Positions 1-10,400 of a stretch of DNA of 64,000 nt are shown here, one piece after another (position 1 is the first letter of the stretch; every line of letters begins with the position of its first letter). The stretch is taken from the NCBI GenBank assembly GCA_903772945.1, contig CAICTM010000172.1, positions 36,909-100,908 on the forward strand. The letters are read 5' to 3'. The translations under genes were made by a program, and so were the position numbers. The notes beneath the pieces are model-generated. The model made no database searches. It was not told the origin of the DNA and saw only the letters and a program-made list of their open reading frames with translations. The DNA comes from Seminavis robusta (lineage: Eukaryota > Bacillariophyta > Bacillariophyceae > Naviculales > Naviculaceae).

Positions 1-10
1 CTTCACCACC

Positions 11-2419
11 ATGACCTCCTCATCATTTGGCACAGTCCTGTTGTTACAGATTTTTCCGGCATTACTGCCTCCCAAGAATGATAACGATCGCGATTTCTAC
101 GCCGTTCTTGACATCCCTAAAGGCGCCAGTGAACAAGACGTGCGCAAAGCGTACAAAAAGAAAAGTCTAGCATTGCATCCCGACAAACAAGCCCAACGAG
201 GCGCATCAGCTCGATCCGCCGAAGAAGCCGCACGCGAGTACCAGTTGGTCCAAGAAGCCCATGCCTGTTTGTCGACTCCAGAAGGTCGTCAACGCTATCA
301 TGCCGTCCAGTGCAGTCCAACGCGCTATCGATTTCTGACCCAAGAAGGAGGACTTGCCAATCAAACCCAAATTGTCAAGAATCTCAGTCAAGCGTCGTTC
401 TCCGACAAGACGCGATTGGTCCTCTTTGTGTCGTTGTTTCCGGCATTGCTGCTAGTACAACCCATTCTCATTTGCGTCAAGATCAATCACTTGTTGGCAC
501 AATCGGGCGGCGCTTTGGAAAATGCGTCTTGGATGGCCATTCTCATTCCCTGGTGGGTCTTTCATTCCCTGTTCATTCTCTTTTGGGTGGTGGTTCTGGC
601 GGCCGCCAGGGCCAGTCATCCTCCTGCCATGTTTGCCATTGTCACCACCATCGTAGAACAAATTCTATGGTTGATTGCCTTTATTGTGTTGGCATTGCGA
701 TGGGATCAGGTCATCACCGCCGACTATGCACTCGTCTTTATTCCAGTCTACCTGGCACTCATTGCCAAATGGGTTCACACGATACTTCTCATGCAACAAA
801 TTGCAGAAGACATGGCCAAAATGGTCTCCAAAGATCATTTCCTTACTGTCATTTTACAAGGACGGGAACCAGAGCAATTGGAAGAAGAAGAACTGAAAGA
901 CTTGCACGACAAATACGTGGTCGTACAACAAATACCCGCCGATGTCGAGCACGCATTGGAAAACGACTCCGCACTGAAAAACTTGCCCGACGAGGAAAAA
1001 GAAGAAATTCGAGTCACGTCGTCCAAAGAATTTGAAGCCGCCATGGAAGCTTTTAATGATGCACGCTTGGCCATTTTCCGATCCATGCTCTTTGAGGTTG
1101 CCTTTTTGGTACTCGTCATTCTCAAAGTTGATGATCACGCTCCGATTTTGAGTTGGTGGATTGTCTTTTGTCCCATTCTGTCGTCGTATACAGCACGGTA
1201 TGTACGAACGTGTTTTGCATGTTGTTGTCAAGCCACACCCGCCGTGGATCCAGACGAAGCCGTAGTGCTGGCGGCCATGGAGAAAAAGGCACAAGAAGAA
1301 GAAGAAAAGACAAAAAACAAGGGATTTGATCTCGAGTCGACCGTCATATTGCACAGTCTCAACACGGAAGAATTCAATGGCAAGACGGGAATCATCAAGG
1401 GACCACTCGACGCAGAAACAGGTCGTCAGCAAGTATTCATTCCACAACTCAACAAAACCGCAGCGCTCAAATTGGACAATTTGACGCCGATGGATGGTGC
1501 TGGCGGTGTAGCCTATGGGCATGCGTCCATCAATATTGACACGACTGCAGGGGAAAACAAGGACAATTCTGCAGACGCCAATGACAATAGTACTCCAACA
1601 ACAACGGACGACAAAAAGGAGGAAACCGCGGCGGAGAAACCACAATCAGCAGCCAACGAAAACAAGGACGAAACCGACCAAGGTGGGAATGGCAACAGTG
1701 CTGCTCAGGCTGCTACTCTTGCTACTGACCAACCTTCCTCGTCACCCGACAATCCAGCCTATGGTACTTTTGAGGATGGTGAAAAGAAGGACAATGACGA
1801 TGACGATGGCAGCATTCACATTGAAGTGGATGCAGAAACCTACCGAGCATATCAATCGGCGTATGCGGCTGCCGAAGCAACTGCCATGGAAAAACGAGTC
1901 AAAGCGGGACAAGACAATTGCGTCACGACCATCCGACTCGTCATGGTGTGCCTATTAGTCGCCAAACTGGAACTATCGTACGCAGCCATTGAAGAACGAG
2001 AACAAAATGAGGATGCCGATGTCGATGTGGGATTCAATACGCTGTGGCTGATCTTTCCACTCTTCCTCGTGGCTGGATTGATGATGGGTTGTTGTGCCTG
2101 TCTCATTTACAGTGCACCCGACCCAGACGAACTCATGCAGCATGAGGGCGAGAATAATGAAGAAGGCGACGAAGAGGCAGGCGGACAAGACACGCCCATT
2201 GTAGTTGCACCACCTCCTGAAATGGACGTGCCATCTCCGAACGAGGCAGCCAGCGCACAATCCACAGAACCGGACGCCCCACCAGAAGCCGCAAACAATG
2301 ACGGTGAAGATGACGCAAAAAAGAAAGAAGACGCAGCTGCGGTAGACGAACAAGACAATCCAACGTCCCCACCTCCGGTGGAAGAAGATGTGGGTGGAGA
2401 TATGAATGATTTAGACTAG
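11..2419 (+). CDS. DnaJ (J-domain) multi-pass membrane protein
   Basis: An intact single-exon frame of 802 residues opens with an ATG in CACCATG context. Residues about 27-98 form a J domain with the HPD triad at 56-58, the part that stimulates Hsp70 ATPase. Hydrophobic segments follow at roughly 135-157, 171-197, 203-227, 233-258 and 351-395. An acidic low-complexity linker comes next, then two more hydrophobic stretches (about 641-665 and 675-702) and a second acidic, Pro-rich tail. This is a membrane-anchored co-chaperone of unknown compartment. The J domain is at the N terminus with no Gly/Phe region or zinc fingers, so it is a type C (DnaJC) protein. No specific orthologue was recognised. 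The J-domain call is firm; the membrane topology is inferred. Confidence 0.9.
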   Translation: MTSSSFGTVLLLQIFPALLPPKNDNDRDFYAVLDIPKGASEQDVRKAYKKKSLALHPDKQAQRGASARSAEEAAREYQLVQEAHACLSTPEGRQRYHAVQCSPTRYRFLTQEGGLANQTQIVKNLSQASFSDKTRLVLFVSLFPALLLVQPILICVKINHLLAQSGGALENASWMAILIPWWVFHSLFILFWVVVLAAARASHPPAMFAIVTTIVEQILWLIAFIVLALRWDQVITADYALVFIPVYLALIAKWVHTILLMQQIAEDMAKMVSKDHFLTVILQGREPEQLEEEELKDLHDKYVVVQQIPADVEHALENDSALKNLPDEEKEEIRVTSSKEFEAAMEAFNDARLAIFRSMLFEVAFLVLVILKVDDHAPILSWWIVFCPILSSYTARYVRTCFACCCQATPAVDPDEAVVLAAMEKKAQEEEEKTKNKGFDLESTVILHSLNTEEFNGKTGIIKGPLDAETGRQQVFIPQLNKTAALKLDNLTPMDGAGGVAYGHASINIDTTAGENKDNSADANDNSTPTTTDDKKEETAAEKPQSAANENKDETDQGGNGNSAAQAATLATDQPSSSPDNPAYGTFEDGEKKDNDDDDGSIHIEVDAETYRAYQSAYAAAEATAMEKRVKAGQDNCVTTIRLVMVCLLVAKLELSYAAIEEREQNEDADVDVGFNTLWLIFPLFLVAGLMMGCCACLIYSAPDPDELMQHEGENNEEGDEEAGGQDTPIVVAPPPEMDVPSPNEAASAQSTEPDAPPEAANNDGEDDAKKKEDAAAVDEQDNPTSPPPVEEDVGGDMNDLD

Positions 2420-2772
2420 CAAGTGTCCATGTGGATGTCTAGCTAGAAACCAAAACTGTAACTAATTTTGACGATAATGAGTGATGCCTTTCCTGCTCTT
2501 CCCACAATAACCTGGCAGCACACGAAGAAGCAAGGGTTCCACATGCTGCGGGTCCGAACTCCTTTCCTTTTATGCCGACGTCTCGTTGTCAAAAGCTGTC
2601 CAGCCTGGGAGTCGACGGTTGATCGGATGCGTGTTTATCGGTTGTGGCGTTTTCCCCCCCTTCAGAAGTGACGGATACAAAAGCAAACATCCTGGGATTG
2701 GAAGTACAGGAACGGTCCTAGCCTATCTACTTTGCAGCAGCATACAGAGCTCCCCATTAGCAACTAATGTAT
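2420..2772. other. intergenic, convergent 3' ends
   Basis: This is the stretch between two convergent genes. Only short open frames without family features are visible. It probably holds the two 3' UTRs and polyadenylation signals. Confidence 0.6.
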
Positions 2773-4089
2773 CTACTGGAACTCGGGCACATTACAAAAA
2801 TCCCAACCCTGCTCAAGTACCAGTCGTTTAATCTCTCGCTGAATCTTTCCCCACAAGTCTGGCTTGGTTTCCCACGGAGTGCGCCCCCCTCCGAGCAGAT
2901 CCATGGATTGCAAGAGCAAGGATGTGATGGAATGTACCGTCTCGAGGGCCAGCCACGGTGCCAAAGGTCCCAATTCGAACGAAGAAGACTCTGTTTGGTA
3001 GGCCTTCCATATTTGCTCGGCTTGTGTTCGGTTGGCACATACCTTTCGGCACAACAAGAGCAATTCAAAACGAGGGTCTGCCAAAGCCGCTTCCTCCCAA
3101 TCCAAAACGGAGGATATCCGTGGATGATTGTTGCTGTTAGCTCTTGTAGTATCGGTCTGTTGTGCAAAGATGATGTTTTGTGGTTGACAATCCATGTGAC
3201 ACAACACCATGGGCAATGGGCGGGGTTTCTCGGTTTTCAGCTGATGAATGGCTTTTCCAAGTACGTCAATGGCCGCTAGCAAGTTGGGATCTCCAGTATT
3301 AGTAGTAGCGGACGTGGTTTGCACCATTTTGACGTGCTCTTGTTGATATAGAGCCATCATGGAAGAATAGGTAAATCCCACAACAGTTCCATCGGAATGG
3401 TTGCTTGCAGGTTTTCTCAGCGCGTCTAGATCCTGTTGCAGTTCCGTGCAATGTTGTTGCATATATTTGTGTAGAGGAAGCGTGACTTGATTCAGGATGG
3501 ACAATGTATAATCACAACACTGGTTCTCTGGAACTCGGCCCCACCTCGGATGAGGCTCGTCAAATCCGAATTCAAGGCGCGTCTTGACCATGCCGTCCAT
3601 CCAAGTGGTATCCATTTGCCAGTTTTCATGAAAGAGCAAGGAATCCGGACCCACATAGGACAGGATGGCCCAAGGATGCTCATCCTTTTCACTCTTGTCG
3701 TTTGCGTTGTTGTCGTGTGAAAAGTACAGCACGAAAGGAATGTGGATGCTGAGTGCTCTGTGGGCAATTCGATATCCAGCCACTTCGGATCTTGCCAATT
3801 CTGCGACTTGGTTTTGATTACAGCGATTGAGATTCCACCAACAAGAGGATGCCTTCCACAATCGAAGGACCAACTTGTTGCGTCCCACGTGCAGTGCTCT
3901 TTCCCATTCGCCAGAACCCATTTTGGAGGATGGCTTCTGGACCTGATCCACAATCCATACTCGTTGTTGCGCCGACTTGAGCTCGACAAAGTTGGCAGAT
4001 TCTACTACTTCGGATCCAAGGATGGTGCTCAAATGGCTCACAACGTATTCCGGAACCCCGTCATTCTCCGATGTCGACGCTTCTTCCAT
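2773..4089 (-). CDS. APH/choline-kinase-like phosphotransferase
   Basis: A 438-residue intact frame begins at an ATG on the minus strand. The C-terminal half carries the aminoglycoside-phosphotransferase/choline-kinase signature. H298, D300 and N305 form the HxDxxxxN catalytic loop, and D330 in LDWEEAALADP is the metal-binding aspartate. The family transfers phosphate from ATP to small hydroxylated substrates such as choline, ethanolamine, sugars or antibiotics. The substrate here cannot be read from sequence, and resistance should not be assumed because the fold is widespread in eukaryotes. The protein has no signal peptide or membrane segment and should be soluble. It converges with the DnaJ gene upstream in the window. 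Confidence 0.8.
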   Translation of the reverse strand: MEEASTSENDGVPEYVVSHLSTILGSEVVESANFVELKSAQQRVWIVDQVQKPSSKMGSGEWERALHVGRNKLVLRLWKASSCWWNLNRCNQNQVAELARSEVAGYRIAHRALSIHIPFVLYFSHDNNANDKSEKDEHPWAILSYVGPDSLLFHENWQMDTTWMDGMVKTRLEFGFDEPHPRWGRVPENQCCDYTLSILNQVTLPLHKYMQQHCTELQQDLDALRKPASNHSDGTVVGFTYSSMMALYQQEHVKMVQTTSATTNTGDPNLLAAIDVLGKAIHQLKTEKPRPLPMVLCHMDCQPQNIIFAQQTDTTRANSNNHPRISSVLDWEEAALADPRFELLLLCRKVCANRTQAEQIWKAYQTESSSFELGPLAPWLALETVHSITSLLLQSMDLLGGGRTPWETKPDLWGKIQREIKRLVLEQGWDFCNVPEFQ

Positions 4090-4546
4090 GATCTCTTGCT
4101 CTGACTGTCCTGTTGTCTAAATATCGTTATAATGTTCCTGTTGTCTTATGAATAGTGTGCCAATATCATTCACAGCTGTACTCTTATGTGCTTGCGATGT
4201 TGGGTCATGTCTTATAGACCGTCCATCCAACGTTGGTCAACACCATGGCGTCTTCGTCTGTTTGAGAGATCTCACAGAAGTGAAGCCGGCTTGACTGGCA
4301 AATCGAATTTGGTCTGGTCACATTGGTTCAGCCTGGTTATGGGTGCGAAAAAAGCCGTTGCTAAAGTTCCTGATAACATGTACTAGTAGATCGAAACATT
4401 CAATCTTCACTCGGGTTTTTTAGAGTTGGTGGATTAATTTGTCGTTTCTTCCTCTTTTGAAAGGGTCCAAAGATGCTCTGACATGATACGTACGACATCA
4501 TTATTTGGTTGTGATAGCAGCAATTGACATTGCGAATATCATATCC
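4090..4546. promoter_or_regulatory. divergent intergenic region
   Basis: This 457-base gap lies between two divergent genes and must contain both promoters. I see no coding signal or clear motif in it. Confidence 0.4.
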
Positions 4547-5626
4547 ATGTCGTCGTTGGCAGTGTTGCCAGCGGGTTCCAGGAAGCGCTCTCCTTCGAAG
4601 CCTCCTTTCATAGGACAGTTAGCGACGAAAGCCAAACAAGTCGACACTCCACAAACGCTGCAGCAGCCAGAGCAAAAAGTTGCGAAGAAGCGGCAGCAGG
4701 CTGATTTCCTGGAATGGATAGCCTACTACTCAGCAGTTGAAGTTTATCATCAGCAGCAGCAACTACAGCAGCAGCAGAGTCAGCAACACAAAAAGAAGAC
4801 ACAGCAGAACAAGCACCAGCAACAAGAAGTTCATTTAAGCAACCCGAACGCTGCCCGGAAACTTTACTTCACTACACTTCCATCTTCTGAGGTAGCAAGT
4901 GCAAGATACTGTATTGGCTTGAATGTTCTGGTGTCTGTCGGAGACTACAGCAGCAATGCTACTATTCATGAGAGTGATGTCCCCACAAAGTTGGTCTTGG
5001 CAACGGTGAAAAGTGTTGGTAAAATATTGGGAGAAGTTTGCTACAAGGTGCAACTACAGCAAGGCGATCCCAACAGCCATGGCAATGTGTACCTGGAAGA
5101 AGACTTGCGCTTTGCGTCCAATACTGTTGTCTCATATCGCGAACTTCCGGCATTGGTTAAGGAAGTTTCGGACATCGACGATGAATCCTACACTATCAAA
5201 CTGCTGAACCAAGATGACAATAAGCGCAATGTGGTCACAACAGTGTCGGCACTGGATCTGTCATGCCGCAAGCCGCCTCAAGTTGTCAAGCAGAAGAAGG
5301 CCAAAGCACGCAAAGCCGTTCAAGGTGTCAAAAATACGCAACGGTCTCTGTTTCGCCGTATGTTTCGAGGCCACGGGATCCGCAATCTCACTCATGCCAG
5401 CCAGAAGCTCCAAACGTATGCACAACAACTCGATGGCGATCACCGGCACCTTGTCTCAGGGCTATGTTTGCCTTTTCACTTGGAAGCATACTGTGCCAGA
5501 GGAAATGCATGTTGCTGCAGTGAATCACATCAGGACCTCACAGAACAACAAGCTTGGCTTCTAGAGCATTGCCTCTGTCCCGGAGCTGATCCCTACCCGG
5601 CCACCGCTACCAATAGTCTTTGCTGA
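4547..5626 (+). CDS. Gln-rich protein of unknown function
   Basis: This intact frame encodes 359 residues from the first ATG; the frame extends 14 codons further up only through a TTG, so 4547 is preferred. Residues about 60-105 are almost pure Gln/Lys/His, encoded by CAG/CAA runs. Two stretches after that (about residues 122-185 and 190-240) have the alternating hydrophobic pattern of small beta-barrel domains such as Tudor/chromo-like modules, but no signature is complete. A basic Lys/Arg-rich patch follows, and the C-terminal 60 residues hold eight cysteines. No signal peptide is present. It is not recognised as any known family; a nuclear or nucleic-acid-binding role is only a guess from composition. 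Confidence 0.6.
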   Translation: MSSLAVLPAGSRKRSPSKPPFIGQLATKAKQVDTPQTLQQPEQKVAKKRQQADFLEWIAYYSAVEVYHQQQQLQQQQSQQHKKKTQQNKHQQQEVHLSNPNAARKLYFTTLPSSEVASARYCIGLNVLVSVGDYSSNATIHESDVPTKLVLATVKSVGKILGEVCYKVQLQQGDPNSHGNVYLEEDLRFASNTVVSYRELPALVKEVSDIDDESYTIKLLNQDDNKRNVVTTVSALDLSCRKPPQVVKQKKAKARKAVQGVKNTQRSLFRRMFRGHGIRNLTHASQKLQTYAQQLDGDHRHLVSGLCLPFHLEAYCARGNACCCSESHQDLTEQQAWLLEHCLCPGADPYPATATNSLC

Positions 5627-6210
5627 TCCAGAAGCCCACCTATATGCCGTCTTGCCACGAGCTACCTCTCTCATAATACATTGTCAGTTCAGCAGCACCG
5701 GGCACTTTGCCTACAATCAACTCCCAGCTACGGTACCGGTAGGTAGGAGCCACCTGAATCAATTACCATAACATAAGAGACATAAGAGTATTCTTAACAT
5801 TCCCATATTCCCCCTAGCTAGTCTCTTGATTCTTGCCTCCAAATTCGTAACTTCGCTTCAAAAAATCATGATATCTCGACGGTGCCGTAGATCCCGTTCA
5901 GTTCCAGACGAACTCTAAGTTGGAACAGTACCGGTATGGGGCAAATCATCATGGTTGCTTGTAGCGTGATCTAGTAGTGTATCAGCAAAGAGTTTTCTGT
6001 GTGTTACAAGTTACACATCCTTTTCTGGAGTCGGCCCCTGGGGAAGATGTCATGGAGGAAACCAGAATGTCCACACCATCAGTGACAATGTTTTAGGGTA
6101 ACTAGGTTGTTGGCTAATACCGACATGTACCTACACAGCGTACCGGTAGCTACAGTGTCGATAGGATGGCTGTATGGCTGTGCCAATTTCGTTTTGGCTG
6201 TGGTCTACCT
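5627..6210. other. intergenic, convergent
   Basis: This lies between convergent genes. It has no coding signal but contains ACCGGT palindromes, for example at 5735-5740 and 6142-6147. Confidence 0.5.
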
Positions 6211-6858
6211 CTACCATACTCCCGTGTCGTCTTCTAGCGGCCACGCCTGAAGCGCCTTGACACCTTGGGCTTCGGCAGGTAAAAATGCCAGTTCCTCTCC
6301 TGTTTCACCACTCAACACTACCAACGCTGGGACTCCCGATCGACGACCAAAACCAAATTTGAGTGATTCCGAGCCAGACCAAATGTTGTATTGTCGCTTG
6401 ATTTCATCGGCATCGTCCCCAAATGGAACACTGAGCATTTCAAAGGCGCTGGCTCTCTGGAGAGCCGCCTCTTGGGATCGATCCGAGGGTACATATATCA
6501 ATGCCAACTCTCCCTTGCCCGCATCACGAGCCGCTTGTCGAAATTGGAGCAGGGAGGGTTCAAACGATGTACACATGGGACACCATCCGGCAGCCATATA
6601 GTAGGCAACCCGTTTGCCACTCAACAGTTCGGAATAGTGTTCGGAGGAGAGCTCGTTTCCTTCGGGATCGAGGAGACGGCGTGGAAGAGACGACACGGCA
6701 GCATCGCTGGCGGTGCTACCGGTACTACTAAAGAGACGGACGGGGCGAAAATGAGAGGAGGGAGGGAGCGTCTTGACCGCCAAGAAAGCAGTGGCCAGGG
6801 GAGCTGCGACCAGCAACGAACCGACAGGGCGTGATAAGAGAGTCCTAAAGTTGAGCAT
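6211..6858 (-). CDS. thioredoxin-fold protein with plastid-type presequence
   Basis: The 215-residue frame starts at an ATG. The first 30 residues are hydrophobic and end in ATAF at 22-25, close to the diatom ASAFAP plastid-import motif in which Phe follows the signal-peptide cleavage site; a Ser/Pro/Arg-rich transit-like stretch follows. Residues 62-215 resemble nucleoredoxin/TlpA-type thioredoxins, with the active site WCPMC at 92-96 and a Gly-Val-Pro cis-proline loop near residue 175. Met replaces the usual Gly or Pro between the cysteines, as happens in nucleoredoxin-like proteins. The likely role is disulfide reduction or isomerisation in the plastid, though an ER or mitochondrial location cannot be excluded. 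The gene is divergently paired with the LRR gene. Confidence 0.75.
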   Translation of the reverse strand: MLNFRTLLSRPVGSLLVAAPLATAFLAVKTLPPSSHFRPVRLFSSTGSTASDAAVSSLPRRLLDPEGNELSSEHYSELLSGKRVAYYMAAGWCPMCTSFEPSLLQFRQAARDAGKGELALIYVPSDRSQEAALQRASAFEMLSVPFGDDADEIKRQYNIWSGSESLKFGFGRRSGVPALVVLSGETGEELAFLPAEAQGVKALQAWPLEDDTGVW

Positions 6859-7416
6859 TGCCTTGATTACTAAGTCTCCTTCTAAGTCTCCTTGAGTTGT
6901 TGGTAGTTGAAAGAGGGTTTCGATGTTGCGATGAGCAACAAGGGGAGTGACAGGTCAATGAAGAATCACGTGTTGTTTTCACAAAAATGAGGATGACGTC
7001 ACAGAGTTCCAAGTGGAATCTTACGTCAACTGGCGGGTGCAGATAAGCCACCAAACTGGCTTTCCCAAAAATGAGGAGGACGTCACAGAAAGCTCAATAA
7101 GTCTTCTGCGTCCAAACTGGCCAGGATATTCTTCGAAGTGGGATCACACAAACTGCATGAATGGTGTTGACTGGCTGGCAGTCCCTTTCTAGTAGCTAGC
7201 TTTTATCCCCGGCCGCACCGCACTTCCATTGCAGCAAGACCCGCATTGACGGTACCACCCGAATAATAGCATCGATCAGATCGGCTCGTAGATGGAAGTG
7301 TTTTGCTCCATTGCTCGAGACGATTTGAGGGTCGCTGTAGCAGTCGTGCAATTTCGGGATAAGGGCGACCAAAAAACTTGGTGTGTCATAAAAAGGAAAA
7401 TCAAGAAATCACAAAA
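6859..7416. promoter_or_regulatory. bidirectional promoter with CRE-like boxes
   Basis: This 558-base region separates two divergent start codons. A G-box/E-box CACGTG lies at 6967-6972. A palindromic TGACGTCA lies at 6994-7001 inside a 24-base unit (6982-7005) that recurs at 7066-7089 with one difference, giving GGACGTCA. A further ACGTCA occurs at 7023-7028. CCAAACTGG occurs at 7051-7059 and 7112-7120. These ACGT-core sites are the kind bound by bZIP factors; in Phaeodactylum, TGACGT and ACGTCA act as CO2/cAMP-responsive elements. Function here is inferred. Confidence 0.6.
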
Positions 7417-10400
7417 ATGAAAGAAGGCGAAGAGGAAAAAGAAGACAAGTCTGGGCCAAACAGACGTCCAACGTTGGATGACCCTGACGAACTGATGAAG
7501 ATGCTAGCCAAAAGACAACGGGACGAAGAGTTGGGATTGGCAGGAAATACTGAACAAGAGCAAGACGAGGAAAATTCCAACAACACACTCTCGGCTTCCA
7601 AGCCAGCGGCATCCGCAGCAATGCCAGAAAATAGCACTGGAAACGAAAGCAAAGGCAGCAGTGGGGATGAAACCAAGACGGCCTCTGCAGCTTCCGACAG
7701 AGGCCACACGAAGGAAAGGAAGCAGCCGGCAAACAAGAACAGCAACCAAAATATACCAGCGGCGACTCCTCGACGATTGACTTTGGACGACCCAAATGAA
7801 TTGGCCAAAATGATTGCCAAGCGACAGCTGCACGATGACGAAAATTCCACTTGTCCGGTTGCAGACAATATGCCACAAGCATCAGTGGCACGAATCCCCG
7901 AATCAGCTTCAGATGGAGCCTCGAATCCAGCACGTGCCGCAAAGCATCCTCGTGGAAATGGTCCCACGGCAACAACACCAGGGGCGTACCAAAAAGCCCC
8001 AGGCGAGGCACTCACTCGCAACGACAGGTTCCGATTCTCACTGTTTGCCCACAATAGCGCCCCGCCATCTAACGACGACGATAGAGGTTCTGCGAGTAAA
8101 CCCGAAGCAAACACCAACCAACAGCAGGTGGACCGAGACCACCTAGAAATGCGAAAAGCAATGGTTGACACGCTGGGGCTGAACGGCTCATGGAAAAGTT
8201 CCGTGATTTCCGTTGGAAATAATAGACTCGGCAATCCTCGTCTCGAATCCATCTCTGATGCTGATGTCCCTGGAGATGAAGAAGCCCCCCCGCCATCCCG
8301 GCAACTACAAGAAGGATCATCGAGTCAATCCACCATGGAGCCAGCCGCTGGCAGGACAACTTCCAGTAGTCACAGTCAGCAGTCTCAGAGCAACGGCGAT
8401 GACAACAACTCACAAGCTTCGCGAGACGGCTTTTTGATTGAAGCCACACTGGTGCGATCCAAAAGAGAGTCCACGAGCAGTGAAATGGTGTTCGAAGCAG
8501 CACCAGCAGGTGCGTCTGATTTGGCTTGCGCATTTGTCAGACGACCACTGGGAATGGCCATGGTGGCTCTGGTTCTGGCCGGGATGATTGCAATGATAGT
8601 AGGGGTGGTGGTGGCAAGTAGGAGTGGTGGCACCTCGGCTCCAACGGCAGCACCATCTATGTCTCCTACACAAGCGCCTACTGTAGAGTTTGTTGGGGAG
8701 TTTCTCCCTGTCTTCACAAGGGAAGCAATCAGGAACGACCCAGATTCCCCTCAGGCATTGGCTTGGGATTGGATCATGAAAGATCCAGGATTGAACGAGA
8801 TTGAGCCGGAACGAAAATTTGTCAGGTTTGCTCTAGCAGTGTTCTTCTACTCGACAAATGGCGACCAATGGGATGAGTCATCACTTTGGCTTTCCTATGA
8901 CGATCATGAGTGTGATTGGGCAACGAATGATAGACTTGGGATGTGCAACAGTGACGGAAAAGTGGCAACACTGGACTTGGAACGGAATTCAATCCGGGGG
9001 GTGCGTTTTGAACCTTGAGGAGATAGCGGGGTCTGATCTCGGTGTCTCCGCTGAACGAACGTGGCGTGTGCATGCTGCATGCAGCATTGCTTTGTCTTTT
9101 GCTCTCAGCTCGAGTCTAACCATCTGTTTCCAATTCTGCCTTTTTTAGACGATCCCTCCTGAGATCTCCTTGCTGAAAGATCTTGTCCAGTTAGACTTGC
9201 GTGACAACAACTTGGAGGGAACCATCACATCAGAGTTTGGCATGCTCCCAGAGCTAATAACGCTTCTGTTGTCAACTAACCAAATTGCGGGTAAGATTCC
9301 AACTCAGCTTGGCAACCTCTCGACACTCCAAGAACTGTTTCTTGCGGACAACAGACTCCAAGGAGCAATTCCGTCAGAACTGGGAAGGCTTGGACACCTC
9401 AAAAGGATCCGACTTGACGTTAACTCTCTGTCGGGGAGTATCCCCAGTGAGCTGGGGCTCGCTTTGCAACTGACAAGGATAGGTAAGTCTTCCACTCGCT
9501 TGCCTTGATAGTACCACCTCCAAGTAAACTCAAACACTTTCTGGTTTGTTTCAGACGTCAGTATGACAAGCCTCACTGGTTTATTGCCAACACAGCTAGG
9601 CATGTTGAGACATGCCCAATTCCTTGATATAAGGAGCACACTTGTTAAAGGAGAAATCCCAACAGAGTTCGGTCTTCTACAAGATTTGACTAATCTTGAT
9701 TTAGGTGAATGTATTGGCCTGAATGGTACATTGCCTACAGAGTTTGGACTATTGAGAAAGCTGGACTCACTTCACTTAAACAATCTTCAGCTGCTCTCTG
9801 GGTCTTCTGTGAATCCTGGAAGGTTGGGAGGGGCTATCCCTTCGGAGCTCTTTCGGTTGACGAACCTTCGGGTGCTGGATTTGGAGAACAGCCATTTCAG
9901 TGGTGCCATTCCCACCGAGATTGGGTTTTCATCAAAGCTGAGCACATTGCTTCTTAACAACTGTCCAATCACCTCCACTCTGCCTAGTGAAATGGGTTTG
10001 CTTCAACAGTAAGTCATTGGACCTAAAGCATCGGTGTTTCAGTGTTGTATGTGATTCTCATCAGGACGTGCCTGTGGTTATTTAAAAGGATCAAGAATCT
10101 TGATCTAAGTGGCTTGCAGATCAGTGGCCCGCTTCCCAGTGAATTGGGTCAGCTCCCCTTAGAGACACTGCGGCTATCCAACCTTGTGAGATTGTCTGGA
10201 CCCCTTCCATCAGATCTTTTGAACAACAGGAATCTTATGGATCTTGGAATATCTTCCTGCAGATTGACTGGGACCCTGCCAACTGAAATTGGCCTTGCTA
10301 CAATGATGACTTCCCTGTCCATTTCTCACGTAAACATGAATGGCACCCTCCCAGCAGAGCTATGGTCTCTAACCAGTGTTTCAAACCTCGAGATTTCTAG

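Noticed and set aside
310-1035. 241-codon plus-strand frame inside the DnaJ gene
   Set aside because: It is an alternative frame of a clearly coding region, with His/Arg/Ser-rich nonsense composition.
854-1645. 263-codon minus-strand frame opposite the DnaJ gene
   Set aside because: Antisense shadow rich in Phe/Cys/Arg caused by the acidic sense strand; no domain.
7401-8252. 283-codon minus-strand frame opposite the LRR gene
   Set aside because: Antisense of the low-complexity N terminus; no start context or motif.
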